From positions 18,175,926-18,239,925 of the forward strand of contig NC_072802.1 of NCBI RefSeq assembly GCF_028583425.1: a stretch of DNA of 64,000 nt. Reading direction: 5' to 3'. Below the pieces are notes generated by a model. The model saw only the letters and a list, made by a program, of their open reading frames with translations, was not told the DNA's origin and made no database searches. Shown piece by piece: positions 1-9,378 of this stretch (the first letter of the stretch is position 1; every line of letters starts with the position of its first letter). The position numbers and the translations under genes were made by a program. This DNA comes from Eublepharis macularius. Its lineage: Eukaryota > Chordata > Lepidosauria > Squamata > Eublepharidae.

Positions 1-435
1 ACCTGAAGGGCCCTATTGGCCCTGTGCCTAGCCCCTTCTATCCCTTTGGGGCTCAAAGCTTCACACCACCACACCCTGCGCTGAAGCATCTCCAACTAGA
101 TAATTAAGATGCCAGGCCATTGCTTGCTAATCCATTGCAAATCGGCCTGCACCTGCAAAATAAGGCCTTACCCCTTGACAAGCCCAAGGTCATTACCACA
201 CAGGTGAATGACCAATATGTCAGACGGAGTACTGCTCCTACCCTCAAACAGCAAAGGTAGCAGCCCTGGCCACCTCAGGCCTCGTTGGCCCTGCCACTCA
301 ACGGTGGCCCCACTCACTTAACCCAAGCTGGGACCCGATGGTTGTCCTCTTGGCTTGGTGTGCTGCCCAAAAAATCATGCTGTGTCCGCACACAAGGATC
401 TGCAGCCTTCCGCGGCGAAACACAGCACCTAAAGA
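1..435 (-). pseudogene. Ngaro ORF3-like SGNH/GDSL hydrolase, decayed and cut by window edge
   Basis: The - strand translation gives a block around GHSMIFWAA (GHS at about 387-379, in the position of the SGNH nucleophile block) and, about 60 codons on, DILVIHLCGNDLG (about 206-186), the asparagine block of SGNH hydrolases. Further on, a WPG motif continues toward the edge. Such a hydrolase frame is known from Ngaro elements of fish, amphibians and reptiles; its role there is not established. In-frame stops at 300-298 and 170-168 show decay. Identification rests on these motifs only. Confidence 0.7.
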
Positions 436-444
436 GAAAACAAG

Positions 445-1034
445 TCACTTAAGGTTTCCAGCACCCATAGGGCGAATGTAAGACCAATAAGCCTTGGACC
501 TCCACCGGCCGACCCGCTGGATAACCTGACTAGGGTAGCCCATGGCCGCAGCTGTCGACTGCCTCAATTCGAAAGGAATGGGTGCTGCTGAACTTAACAT
601 CCTGCAGACCCAACTCTGTTAGTGCCCGTCCAGTAACTGTCCAGAACTGGTACTTAGTCAAGGGGGCTCCATCACCGTGATGGAATAAGAACCCTCCATC
701 ATCGCCCTGAAGTGCAATGTATTGCTTCAGAGCCAATACTGGGCACAATTCAGTGTCCGCACAAGGACGTAGCTGAATCACAGACCGCTGCTGTAACTGA
801 TTAGTCCTGGAGCGCCTAATTCGTAAAGTGACATTATCCCCCCACAAACTTTACATCAGAGGCCATTAAGGCCCGGCCGGAGCTCTCTTTAATGGAGTGG
901 GCTACTAATTCACTTATCTTAAGGGCCCCCAAAAAGCCTGTGAGCGCAGCTGCGTGAAATAGCGACGCCTCATAACTAGAGCAGCACACTGAACCCCAGA
1001 CCATGCTAAGGCCACTTAGGACATCTGGAGACAT
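445..1034 (-). pseudogene. Ngaro-like tyrosine recombinase, frameshifted
   Basis: This is the phage-integrase-like recombinase that DIRS-order retrotransposons use instead of DDE integrase. Reading leftwards there is FLGALKISELV (block I), then SRTNQLQQ, then THSFRI with the HxxR pair, and finally, in another frame, RSKAYWSYIRP with the nucleophilic tyrosine; the reading ends at a TGA at 447-445. Two changes would kill activity: the block I arginine (family FLxxRxSEL) is lysine here, and a frame change separates the HxxR box from the MGYP/Y block near position 540. A further break near 840 splits the N-terminal part. Part of the N-terminal domain may extend to about 1310. Confidence 0.85.
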
Positions 1035-1341
1035 AGGCTCCCTAACATCTCATGGTCTGGCTGCCTCTCTAGACCAACCCTCCAACATTTTCCTGAGTCG
1101 GAAGTCCCCAGTGGCTTCTGCAAACCCGTGGGCTTTGCTGGCGAAAGCTAACGCTGCCAACTGCCCCCTAATTGACTTCGCCACTAAGCCAACTTCCCCC
1201 TAATTGACTTCAGCTGCACACAAAACTGCATCAGGTGATCCACCGGGACTGGCTATACCTGTCGTAGTCCCTGTTCCTGTCTAAACCCCGCAAACTGCCT
1301 CACCACACGATCATAGGACCTCTGTGTGCTGGGGGCAATGG

Positions 1342-2004
1342 CTAGTTGGATGGCCCTGTAGGCTTCAACCTTCCAAGCTGCCATAGTTCCTGAGGCATCG
1401 GGGCGGGCATCAGGTCGGCCTCTAGGGCAAGCTGATGAAATCGCTCCATCTGCAGGCGAGACAAAGCGTCTGCCACCCCATTATCCAACCCTGGGACATG
1501 CTTGGCAAAGAACACAATGTTCAGCTTCAAGCAGCGAAGAGTGAGAGCTCTCACCAGCTTCATGACCCTTCGTAACTTAGAGGTAAGCGAGTTCACAACG
1601 TGAACCACTGCCAGATCGTCACACCAGAAATGCACGGTGTGATTGGCAAGTTCCTGGCCCCATAGGAATACTGCCACTAGGATGGGAAAAAATTCCAGGA
1701 AAGTGAGGTTCCGACCGAGACCCTGTTCTACCCAATCTGAGGGCCACTGCTCGGCACACCAGCGCCCTCGAAAAAACACCCCAAATCCCAGAAAGCCAGA
1801 AGCATCGGAGTGTACCTGCAGCTCTGCTTCCAGCAGAAGATCATCCCTCCAAAAGGAGACGCCATTAAATGCCTGTAAAAACTCCTCCCAAACCATAAGG
1901 CCCTCCCTGACCCCAGCATCTATTCGGAGCCTATGATGGGGAAGCCGTAGTTTGCCCATGGCGTCACAGAGACACCTTAAGAAAGCCCGGTCAGGAGCCA
2001 CCAC
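1342..2004 (-). pseudogene. Ngaro-like RT C-terminus and RNase H (fragment)
   Basis: An open frame of about 220 codons matches the end of the reverse transcriptase and the RNase H domain of DIRS/Ngaro elements. Visible RNase H landmarks in order are VHSDAS (first acidic residue), TFLEFFPILVA (the glutamate), HFWCDDLAVV (where the family normally has an aspartate-asparagine pair) and HVPGLDNGVADALSR near residue 175. That last motif is very typical of this group. The N-terminal RT fingers and palm, including the YxDD box, are absent, so this is a remnant. The start methionine has no meaning here; the frame simply opens at the truncation next to the hAT element. Confidence 0.85.
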
Positions 2005-2012
2005 TCTACAAG

Positions 2013-2245
2013 CAAAGTTTTTTCAGCTGGAACGTGGTGGAACGGAGTTCCAGAACCTCTTGAAAATGGTCACATGGCTGGCGGCCCCACCCCCTGATCT
2101 CCAGACAGAGGGGAGTTTAGATTGAGGGCCATCTAAACTCCCCTCTGTCTGGAGATCAGGGGGCGGGGCCACCAGTCATGTGACCATTTTCTCCGAGGGC
2201 AACCCACTGAGTTCCACCACCTCTTTTCCCAGAAAAAAAGCCCTG
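2013..2245. mobile_element. hAT-type palindromic MITE, copy 1
   Basis: The right end is GAAAAAAAGCCCTG, the shared terminus of a family with at least nine copies here. The left end is degenerate (CAAAGTTTTTTCAGC). The core is an inverted repeat made of two copies of a segment containing GATCTCCAGACAGAGGGGAG. No target-site duplication is evident, possibly because the left flank (Ngaro element) has changed. The family is assigned to hAT because other copies have 8-bp duplications. Confidence 0.85.
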
Positions 2246-2902
2246 GGTGGAACTATTTTAATATATAAATAAAAATCTCTCCCAAATGTCCCATGATTTT
2301 TGTAAATGCCCTGTGAAGGTCGCTGTCAGAGAGTGCATTGACCTCATCAGATTATTCTCCCGTTGCCTACAAATCATGCTGTGATCTTTATATGTATGTT
2401 TCATTTATTTTTCTTTCTAAAAAGAAAAGCACACAGATCAGTAAACTCAATTTACAAGCACTATTGGTAAGCAGTCGGATATAATTTGATTTAAAAGTAC
2501 TGTATTATACCAGCACTGTAAGTGTAACATGATCTCTTTTTTAAAAAGGTCATTGTTTCATTAAACCTTTGTGCATAATATGCTTTTACCAAATTGAGAC
2601 TGATCTGAATATTTTTGTTCAAACAGGGGCTGGAAGTAGATTTTTTAAAAATGTAAATGGCTTATTTTTCTGTCATTTTAGATTTTGTTACACAAAGCCC
2701 TAACTGAAATCCTTCTGTTCAGGCAGGATGCAATCTACCGAGAACATCTCGATGCCAGTTTGGTGGAAATGAACGGCAATTGAATGCTTCCCATGTATGA
2801 AATGAATGCAAGTGGAATATCTTCCATTCATTTAAGCGAGGTTTGTGCAATGAAAAGCCCCAAAGGATTATGTTTAGCATTTCAGTAGTGCTCGGCATTC
2901 TA
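2246..2902. other. AT-rich sequence, nothing recognised
   Basis: No frame, SINE box or inverted repeat stands out. Base composition is AT-rich with poly-T runs. Confidence 0.5.
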
Positions 2903-3146
2903 CAGGGCTTTTTTTCTGGGAAAAGAGGTGGTGGAACTCAGTGGTGGAACTCAGGAACGCACAATGGCATCACTTTGGGTCAGCTGGAACAAGGGGGCAG
3001 TTTTTTAAAGTTTAAATCGCCCTTGGCGAAAATGGTCACATGGCCGGTGGCTCCGCCCCCTGATCTCCAGACAGAGGGGAGTTTAGATTGCTGGCAAGAG
3101 GTGCCAGAACTCTGTTCCACTGCGTTCCAGCTGAAAAAAAGCTCTA
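2903..3146. mobile_element. hAT-type MITE, copy 2, with imperfect 8-bp TSD
   Basis: The left terminus is CAGGGCTTTTTTTCTGGG; the right end is GAAAAAAAGCTCTA, slightly mutated. Flanks are GCATTCTA (2895-2902) and GAATTCTA (3147-3154), 7 of 8 identical, as expected of an aged hAT target duplication. Only one arm of the palindromic core is kept, so this copy has lost the second arm. Confidence 0.85.
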
Positions 3147-3158
3147 GAATTCTATATC

Positions 3159-3159
<1 letters not shown>

Positions 3160-3238
<79 letters not shown>

Positions 3239-3240
3239 AA
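3160..3240. repeat. (GAAA)n microsatellite
   Basis: About 20 uninterrupted GAAA units start six bases past the target duplication of the preceding hAT element. They produce the meaningless Lys/Glu/Arg and Phe/Leu/Ser frames on the two strands. Confidence 0.98.
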
Positions 3241-3329
3241 ATCCCAAGGGACAAGCACTGCTATAAAAATCCACAAGGTCATATGGTTTGGTGTGGCTAT
3301 ATGTTTGGCATGCAAAAGGATGCAATCTA

Positions 3330-3531
3330 GGCCGTTTCCACATGGGTTACCGCTGCTCGTAACAACCCGGAAGATCGCGCCAAAAACACGGAAGATCGCG
3401 TTTTCTTGTGTGAGATTTGCGTGACGTCACGTGACATCGCGCAAATCTCACGTGAGAAAACGCGATCTTCTGTGTTTTTGGCGCAATCTTCCGGGTTGTT
3501 ACGAGCAGTGGTAAGCCGTGTGGAAACAGCC
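3330..3531. mobile_element. ~200-bp near-perfect palindromic MITE with CTA flanks
   Basis: The two halves are reverse complements over nearly their whole length: GGCCGTTTCCACATGGGTTA at the left mirrors the right end, which closes with GTGGAAACAGCC. The centre carries TGACGTCACGTGAC. Flanks are CTA on both sides (3327-3329 and 3532-3534). A 3-bp duplication and GG-starting termini suggest a PIF/Harbinger-like element; the superfamily is inferred. Confidence 0.8.
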
Positions 3532-3777
3532 CTAGTAGGATGCAGGTTTAGTCCCCAGCAGCTCCAGGTAAAGGACAGCAGGCATCAAGAAAGACTTTTC
3601 TCTGTGACTCTGTGCTGCAATACTGAACAGGATAGGCCAGTGATCTGATTCAGTGGACAACAGCTCCGTATCTTTAACTGCCCCTATTACTTTACCAGGG
3701 AATATCTCCATTTCCAGGTACTGAAGCCTGGAAAGTCACTGCCCCTATATTACTGTTTGAGAATAAGATGCTTTTAA

Positions 3778-3835
3778 AGGAGAGAGGGATCAGTCCCCTG
3801 GAGAAAATGGCTGCTTTGGAGAGTCAGGTATAGAA
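3778..3835 (-). repeat. Short fragment of the TAGGGTTGCCA hAT family
   Basis: It matches the internal part of the element at 4841-5069 in opposite orientation (GATCAGTCCCCTGGAGAAAA). No ends are visible. Confidence 0.55.
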
Positions 3836-3902
3836 GGAGAATGAACGAAAACAAAAGATCTTTTTGGGCTAGGAGAAAGGGGACCTTAACCTGGATAGCC
3901 CA

Positions 3903-4085
3903 GGTGAGCTTGATCTCATCAGATCTCAGAAGTTAAGTAGGGTTGGCCTTGGTTAGTAATTGGATGGGAGGCCTTTAACAAAGACCAGGGTTGCAGAGGC
4001 AAGCAGTGGCAAACCACCTCTGTTAGTCTCTTGCTATGAAAACCCCACCAGGGGTTGCCATAAGTCAGACTTGTGGGCAATCTCC
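3903..4085 (+). mobile_element. 5S-rRNA-derived SINE, copy 1
   Basis: The head copies the internal region of vertebrate 5S rRNA: TGATCTCATCAGATCTCAGA followed by a GTTAAGTAGGGTTGG block and GGATGGGAGGCC. The tail shared with other copies is GGCAAACCACCTCTGTTAGT and then a segment ending GGTTGCCATAAGTCAG. SINEs with a 5S head and such a tail are known in squamates (5S-Sauria type). RNA polymerase III transcription is expected of the family but this copy is mutated. Confidence 0.85.
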
Positions 4086-4249
4086 ACCACCAGGAGAAAG
4101 AGGATCCCGGTGAGCAAATTGGTATGCTTTGAGATTGACCAGGGCACGGTGTGAAAAGAAAGGTGCTTCCCCACTCCTAGGAACATTTTCAAATAAGGAA
4201 AGAATGGGGAGTTCTCAGGAAGGGAGCATGCTGGTAGGATTGCTAGCTC

Positions 4250-4442
4250 AGGGATGGCAAATTCTGGGGGATTTGGAGGTGGATCCTAGAAAAGGCAGGG
4301 CTTGGGAAGGGGAGGAACCTCAGCGGGCTACAATTTCATAGAGTACACTCTACAAAGCAGCCATTTTCTCCAGGGGACTGATCCCTGTTGCATGGAGATC
4401 AGTTGTAATTCTGAGAGATCTCCAGGCTGCCCATGAAGGTTA
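4250..4442 (+). mobile_element. Aged member of the TAGGGTTGCCA hAT family
   Basis: It has the shared interior (CAGCCATTTTCTCCAGGGGA, GATCAGTTGTAATTCTGAGA) of the element at 4841-5069, but its ends are eroded and no target duplication can be assigned. Confidence 0.65.
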
Positions 4443-4689
4443 TATTTCATGTATATAAAGTGCAAGGTGCTCAAACAGTAAGAAATAACAATAAATAGAT
4501 AAGAATAAATACAAAGTTCTCATCCAATATTCATAAATATACCAATACGCTTTTCAAATCTTGTCACCAGGAAGTATACCTACTCCCAGACTGTAAGTAC
4601 TTATTTCGTCAAAACAGAGACTTGGAGTCAACAGGTAAATTTATCATTAATATAGTCCATAAGAAAATCTTCTAAGAGTATTAAAGTCG

Positions 4690-4738
4690 ATGGTTGTTGT
4701 GGGTTTTCCGGGCTGTATTGCCGTGGTCTTGGCATTGT
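4690..4738 (-). mobile_element. Very short 3'-end fragment of the Penelope-like element
   Basis: About 48 bp from TGTTGTGGGTTTTCCGGGCT to GTCTTGGCATTGTA are the same sequence as 11102-11147, the 3' end of the Penelope-like element. Flanks read TAAAGTC on both sides, which is consistent with a tiny 5'-truncated insertion. Confidence 0.75.
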
Positions 4739-4840
4739 AAAGTCTTTTTTATTCCTTTTCAGGTGCAGATCTGGCCAAGTGGAGGGCTCCAAGACAGCAG
4801 ACGCTTCCCAGACGGGAAAATCCACTGGAGGACATCCAAG

Positions 4841-5069
4841 TAGGGTTGCCAGCTCCAGTTTGGGAAATTCCTGGAGATCTGGGGGGTGAAACCGGGAGAA
4901 AGCTGGAGAAAGTGGGGTTTGGGGAGGGAAAGGACCTTGGCACGGCATCATTCCATAGAGTCCACCCCCCAAAGTAGCCATTTTCTCCAGGTGAATTGAT
5001 CTCTGTGGCCTGGAGACCAGTTGTAATTCCAGGAGATCTCCAGCCACTACCTGGAGGCTGACAACCCTA
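4841..5069 (+). mobile_element. hAT-type element, TIR TAGGGTTGCCA, perfect 8-bp TSD
   Basis: The element begins TAGGGTTGCCAGCTCCAG and ends CTGACAACCCTA, inverted termini with few mismatches. It is flanked by CATCCAAG at 4833-4840 and again at 5070-5077. Eight bases and TA-starting termini fit hAT. Non-autonomous: no transposase frame. Other members lie at 4250, 5300, 19460 and 21010. Confidence 0.85.
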
Positions 5070-5299
5070 CATCCAAGTCTCACATGGAAGAGACTCCACA
5101 GCCGCCAAAAAATGCTCAATAGGGTGCAAGCTATACTCCTGTTTCGGATGGGCTTTTTCAAGAGCATTCAAAAACAGCAGTTGTCTTCCTAAAGTACACA
5201 ATCATTCAAAATAAAGATTAAGCTTTTTTCAAACTGTAACAAACAGTGAATAAAGTACGTGAAGAATTACTTACAGCTCCAGTTGGTCAATAACGTTTC

Positions 5300-5452
5300 T
5301 CACTTCTCCAACCCAAAGTGGGAACCCAGATACAGAATAGGGGAGGGAACAAAGCAGCCATTTTCTCCAGGGGACTGATCCCTGTTGTCTGAAGATCAGT
5401 TGTAATTCTGTGAGATCTCCAGGCTGCCCATGAAGGTTGGCAACCGTACACA
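5300..5452 (+). mobile_element. Aged member of the TAGGGTTGCCA hAT family
   Basis: It contains the shared CAGCCATTTTCTCCAGGGGA and GAAGATCAGTTGTAATTCTG blocks and ends near GGTTGGCAACC; the left end is unclear. Confidence 0.6.
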
Positions 5453-5704
5453 TTGGAACATTCTGCTGGGTTGTTGGCGGGAAGTTCAAACCAGTCCAAA
5501 CTGGATTTGTCTGACTAAGGAACCTCTTAGTAGAAAATGCCAATGTGAGCAGATGTCCTTTTGACGGGAATGTTAACGCAGCCTTGTAGAGGTTGTGAAT
5601 GATCTGAGCATTTATACATGAGACCCCAGCTGAAGTCTGTGCTCAGAGGAAACTTGCTCCTGAATTATTAAATGTGTGAGGAGGCAAGAGACGTCATTCA
5701 TTTG

Positions 5705-5792
5705 GTGGGAAAGACAAAGCTACAGGGGCAGGCAATGGCAAACCCCCTCTGTTCATCTCTTGCCTGGAAAACCCTAACAAGTCGCCATAAGT
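5705..5792 (+). mobile_element. Tail fragment of the 5S-derived SINE
   Basis: GGCAGGCAATGGCAAACCCC and then CAAGTCGCCATAAGTA match the tail of the 5S SINEs; the 5S head is missing. Confidence 0.6.
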
Positions 5793-5815
5793 ATTTTATT
5801 TAATTTACAGTCCAC

Positions 5816-6075
5816 CAGGGCTTTTTTTCTGGGAAAAGAGGTGGTGGAACTCAGGACCACACAATGACGTCACTTTGGGTCAGCTGGAACAAGGGGGGAG
5901 TTTTTTAAAATTTAAATCGCCCTCGGTGAAAATCGTCACAAGGCTGGTGGCCCCGCCCCCTGAATCTAAACTCCCCTCTGTCTGGAGATCAGGGGGCGGG
6001 GCCACCAGCCATGTGACCATTTTCAAGAGGTGCCGGAACTCCGTTCCGCCGCGTTCCCACTGAAAAAAAGCCCTG
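5816..6075. mobile_element. hAT-type MITE, copy 3, perfect 8-bp TSD
   Basis: Termini are CAGGGCTTTTTTTCTGGG and CTGAAAAAAAGCCCTG. The sequence CAGTCCAC stands on both sides (5808-5815 and 6076-6083), the clearest evidence that this family is hAT-like. The core keeps both palindrome arms with a short centre. It interrupts the 3' tail of the surrounding LINE. Confidence 0.93.
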
Positions 6076-6470
6076 CAGTCCACTCTCCATGCAAGCAGGC
6101 TCAGAGCAGATTCATAACATATAAATACATGTCATAAAAACATACAATAAAACATTGGTAGCAATCATATAATGCATTTAAAAACTGCACTAAAACATCG
6201 AAGGCGGCTCACATTGCACGTCACATCTCAGGACATCCTCAAGGTCCATAAGGCAGGGTGGCAAGAATTTAGAAATATCGGTCAGAGCGTATCCCGCCCC
6301 CCCCCCCGCCCCCCGCAGCGACTCGGCTGCCTCAACCACTACAAGCCTGGTGGAACATTTCTGTCTTACAGGCCCGGTGAAACGATAACAGATCTTGGTG
6401 AGACCGGGCCTCCACAGACAGAATTCTACCAGATAGGTGCCAAGACCAAAACAGCTCTGGCCCTGGTTGA

Positions 6471-8001
6471 AAATAGAAAGAGCCCTTAGGAAAATGCAAT
6501 CAACAATTACCCCAAATTCATATATTTAAGGTGCTAAAAGTGCTCAGTGTGAATAAGTCCATCATATGAATTGTTCCATCATATGATGGAACATTTCGCC
6601 CCAAAGGCTTCTTCATTCCACCATTGCACGACACTAGATTGACTGGAAGGAATTGCAATGGTGGAATGAGATTGACTGTTACTTGATATCTTGCCTATGA
6701 AGAAGCCTTTGGGGTGAAACGGGACTGGACTTTTTGCATGCCGGCGAACCCCGTAGGCAGCGTACATTACTCAAGAGAAGACTTCTATGACCGGGACGCT
6801 ACATTCTTGTGGAAAATTCTGGCTTTATATTGGACTATTAGAGCTTCCAAGCACCTTATGTATTGTTTACATGTACTGCTTGTAAAAAATCTGTTACTTG
6901 TATACCACTGTTGATGTCTAAAGGAAATTTGTGATTTCATACCATCGCTGATATTTGTTATATGACAATTTGTATGATGGAACAATTCATATGATGGACT
7001 TATTCGCACTGAGCCCTTTTAGCACCTTGGTCGAATCCACATTACTCATTCTAAGTCGCATGTTCCCCGCATTCCCCACGCAATCCCGAGTGCCGGTCAC
7101 ATTACCTCATTAAACAGACGCATTTCATTCGCATTTCTCCCGAATATGTGGTCACAGGTTTTCAACGGGAGTTTCACGGTGGCCGTGAACGGGCCAATGC
7201 GCAATTTACGTGGTTTTTTTAAAAACCACCCCCCTTCCTGTCTCTCCAGCCGTTCTGAGAGTTCCTATTGGCTGATTCAACTTGCAAGTGCTCCGTAGTC
7301 TGCAAAAGACTGTTTTTGACTTCATAGCATTGGATTTATTGATTATGCTGTTTCTGAATCAAATCTGGTAGTTTGAAAAATCATTTTGGGGTGAATCCAT
7401 CCTCAGAACGGACTCGCGAAAGTTCCTTTTTAACTGTTTTTTATTTTTTTTATTTTATATTACTGTAATATCGAAATTACGAAATATCGAAATAATGACA
7501 CTCCAAGGAAGTGAAACTTCAGTAAAATTCAGGCACTGAACTGTCCTGCATAGGAAATGCCCACGAAAGCTTCCCACATGCTTCCAAATTTCCAAAAAAG
7601 AAACGGGAGAGAGCCATCAGTGCTGTTAGTGGGGGAAAGAGAGGCATCATTATCTTCAATGATGTTTCTTTATAAGGCAAGATCGAAATAACGGAAAAGT
7701 GCACTAAAAAAAATAAAAAAAATGGGCAGGAAAAAAGATCCCGCCCAAAAAAGCGGTTTTCGAGCGGCCGTGTGACCGGAGGGACGCGTGAGAAAGACGG
7801 ATTGGAAGCAGGAATGTGAACGAAGAGGAAAAAATCGCGGATTGGAGGCAAACGGAAGATATCCGATAAACATGCGGGTAATGGGTGAATGTGGATTCGA
7901 CCCTTAAATATATGAATTTGGGATAATTGTTGATTGCATTTTCCTAAGGGCTCTTTGCATTTTTTGCTTGTTTGGTGCCCTTGGGACAGCTCTTTTGTTA
8001 C
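6471..8001. mobile_element. Foldback (head-to-head) insertion with 16-bp TSD
   Basis: The LINE segment CTCTGGCCCTGGTTGA occurs at 6455-6470 and again at 8002-8017, so everything between is one later insertion. Its arms are inverted: 6477-6590 mirrors 6972-7025 plus 7906-7956 (the gap is an element inserted in the right arm). Near the centre both arms hold GAAGAAGCCTTTGGGG followed by GAAA, in opposite directions (6593-6617 and 6699-6722). The left arm is shorter, having lost about 250 bp present on the right. The long target duplication points to target-primed reverse transcription, not transposase. Confidence 0.75.
7029..7902. mobile_element. 874-bp DNA element with ~35-bp TIRs and CTT flanks
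   Basis: Termini GGTCGAATCCACATTACTC and its mirror ending GGATTCGACC are inverted repeats that continue imperfectly for about 35 bp (including CGCATGTT near each end). CTT stands at 7026-7028 and 7903-7905. It splits the right arm of the foldback element. No transposase frame is recognisable. A 3-bp duplication suggests a PIF/Harbinger-like non-autonomous element; this is inference. Confidence 0.75.
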
Positions 8002-8089
8002 CTCTGGCCCTGGTTGAGGCAAGGCGAACCTCCCTGGGGCCAAGGATCATCAGACGCTGTTTGGTGATTAGGGGTGCTAGATTACTGGT

Positions 8090-8430
8090 GGTGTGGGGGA
8101 TCCACAGCGCCTCAAAATGGGCCCGCTTTGGCCTGGATTGGGCCCATTTTGAACCGCTGTGGAGCACGGGAATGCTCCTATGCGCCGCAGCACCCCAAAA
8201 TGGGCCCAATCCATGCCAAAATGGCCACAGATTGGGCCTGTTTTGGTGCGGATCGGGCCCATTTTGGGACGCTGTGATGCACAGGAGCGCTCCTGCGCTC
8301 TGCAGCGCCTCAAAATGTGCACTCCACAGCAGCCCCCAACGCAAGCCCCCACAGAGTGTGGGCGTGCTGGGGGCGTGGCGTGGCGGGATGATGTCACTTC
8401 CTGGAAGTGACATCATCGCGCTTTTAAACC
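8090..8430. repeat. GC-rich block of repeated AAAATGGGCC motifs in both orientations
   Basis: Short motifs such as CTCAAAATGGGCCC, CCCAAAATGGGCCC and GGGCCCATTTTG recur in direct and inverted order between 8113 and 8315. The block ends in a palindrome at 8387-8417. Similar AAAATGG/GGCC motifs occur at 9560-9722. It interrupts the LINE; its own boundaries are not clear. Confidence 0.6.
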
Positions 8431-8826
8431 CCCCCCCATCAAAAAAGAGGTAAGAGCCAGGCCCCAATCCCCCACTGGGAGATTGAGGGGGCCTGGCAAT
8501 CCTATTGGTGATAGAAGCAGCCTCGGGGGAATATAGAGCGAGAAGCAGTCCTGCAGATATGTCAGTCTCAGTCCACTATGGGCCTTGAAGATCGAAACCA
8601 ATTCCTTGAACTTGACCCAGAACTCCACTGGAAGCCAATGTAGCTGACGCAGAACAGATGTAATATGTGACCAAAACAGAGTACCAGCCAGAACACGCAC
8701 CACCGTGTTTTGGACCAGTTGTAACTTCCAGATAAGGCACAAGGACAGCCCAGCATAGAGTGAGTTACAGTAATCCAGCCTGGAGACAATGGTTGCATTG
8801 ATCACTGCTGCTAGGTCACAGGTCAA
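8413..8826 (-). pseudogene. C-terminal part of an L2/CR1-like LINE reverse transcriptase
   Basis: The - strand frame contains SRLDYCNSLYAGLS, LIWKLQLVQNTVVRVL and LRQLHWLPVEFWVKFKEL, a sequence order typical of the end of the RT region of L2/CR1-clade non-LTR retrotransposons. The catalytic palm is not present and the frame breaks where the GC-rich block begins. It is a dead 5'-truncated copy. Confidence 0.85.
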
Positions 8827-9084
8827 CAGGTAGGGGGTAAGCTGCCTTGCCTGGTGAAGATAAAAGAATGCAGACCTGGCAACTGCCGTTACAAGGAGGC
8901 ATCCAGGATTATACCCGGACTGCTTACCATTGGAGCCGGCTTAAGTGGCACCCCACTGAGGGCTGGGAGCTGGATCCCAAAATCTGACAGCCCGCAACCC
9001 AGATGCAGGACCTCTGTCTTCACAGGCCACCAAAGAAAAAGCACTCTGCGCATGCTCAAAAGTATTTTTTCTTGAACACATAAG

Positions 9085-9285
9085 GCTGCTTTATACTGAG
9101 TTTGACCTTTTATCCGTCACTGTCAGCATCATCTCGTGGGGACAGCACATCTCTGGGGACTTAGATCTTCCTCCTCACCTACCCTCTGATCCTTTTGGCT
9201 GGAGATGCTGGGATTGAACCGGGAATCTTCTGCGTGCGAGGCACATGATTTAACACTGAGCCACAGCCCCTCGTGGTTTCTATTG
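9085..9285 (-). mobile_element. tRNA-derived SINE, antisense copy
   Basis: On the - strand the right end reads as a tRNA-like head: a GGCTCAGTG-type A box followed by a B box (GGTTCAATCCCAGC), the complement of GCTGGGATTGAACC. The body matches 63306-63505. Pol III transcribed family; this copy is diverged. Confidence 0.7.
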
Positions 9286-9378
9286 TTGAAAATACATTCC
9301 TGGGCAAAACCCTGATGAGGTCTTTGTACTAATGAAGTAATTAATTCCCGAAGGGTAACTACACTAGTCTGTTACGAC

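Larger units (their letters stand above)
1..2012 (-). mobile_element. Ngaro-like (DIRS-order) tyrosine-recombinase retrotransposon, 5'-truncated and decayed
   Basis: Read on the - strand, three retroelement coding blocks follow each other: the end of a reverse transcriptase with RNase H, a tyrosine recombinase, and an SGNH/GDSL-type hydrolase reading frame that runs off the left edge. The recombinase instead of an integrase places it in the DIRS order, and the added hydrolase frame is typical of the vertebrate Ngaro group. Frameshifts and stops show it is dead. Upstream coding sequence (gag and most of RT) is missing because a hAT-type miniature element abuts it at 2013. The 3' terminus is not in the window, so the split repeats typical of this order cannot be examined. 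Confidence 0.85.
5793..8850 (-). mobile_element. L2/CR1-like LINE, 3' part, interrupted by several insertions
   Basis: The element reads leftwards. Its reverse transcriptase end lies at 8413-8826, its middle portion resumes at 8018-8070 and 6340-6470, and its AT-rich 3' tail is at 6084-6180 and 5793-5815. The order and spacing match the second copy at 61215-61812, which lacks the insertions. Inserted material is a hAT MITE (5816-6075), a foldback element with a 16-bp target duplication (6471-8001), and a repetitive block around 8090-8430. The target duplications prove the LINE was here first. Confidence 0.8.

Noticed and set aside
3160..3240. Lys/Glu-rich or Phe/Ser/Leu-rich small protein
   Set aside because: Pure translation of the (GAAA)n microsatellite; the same applies to the Ser-Ile-Tyr-Leu repeats from (GATA)n at 37593.
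3903..4020. 5S rRNA gene
   Set aside because: Only the internal portion is similar, diverged, and joined to a SINE tail; not a functional 5S gene.
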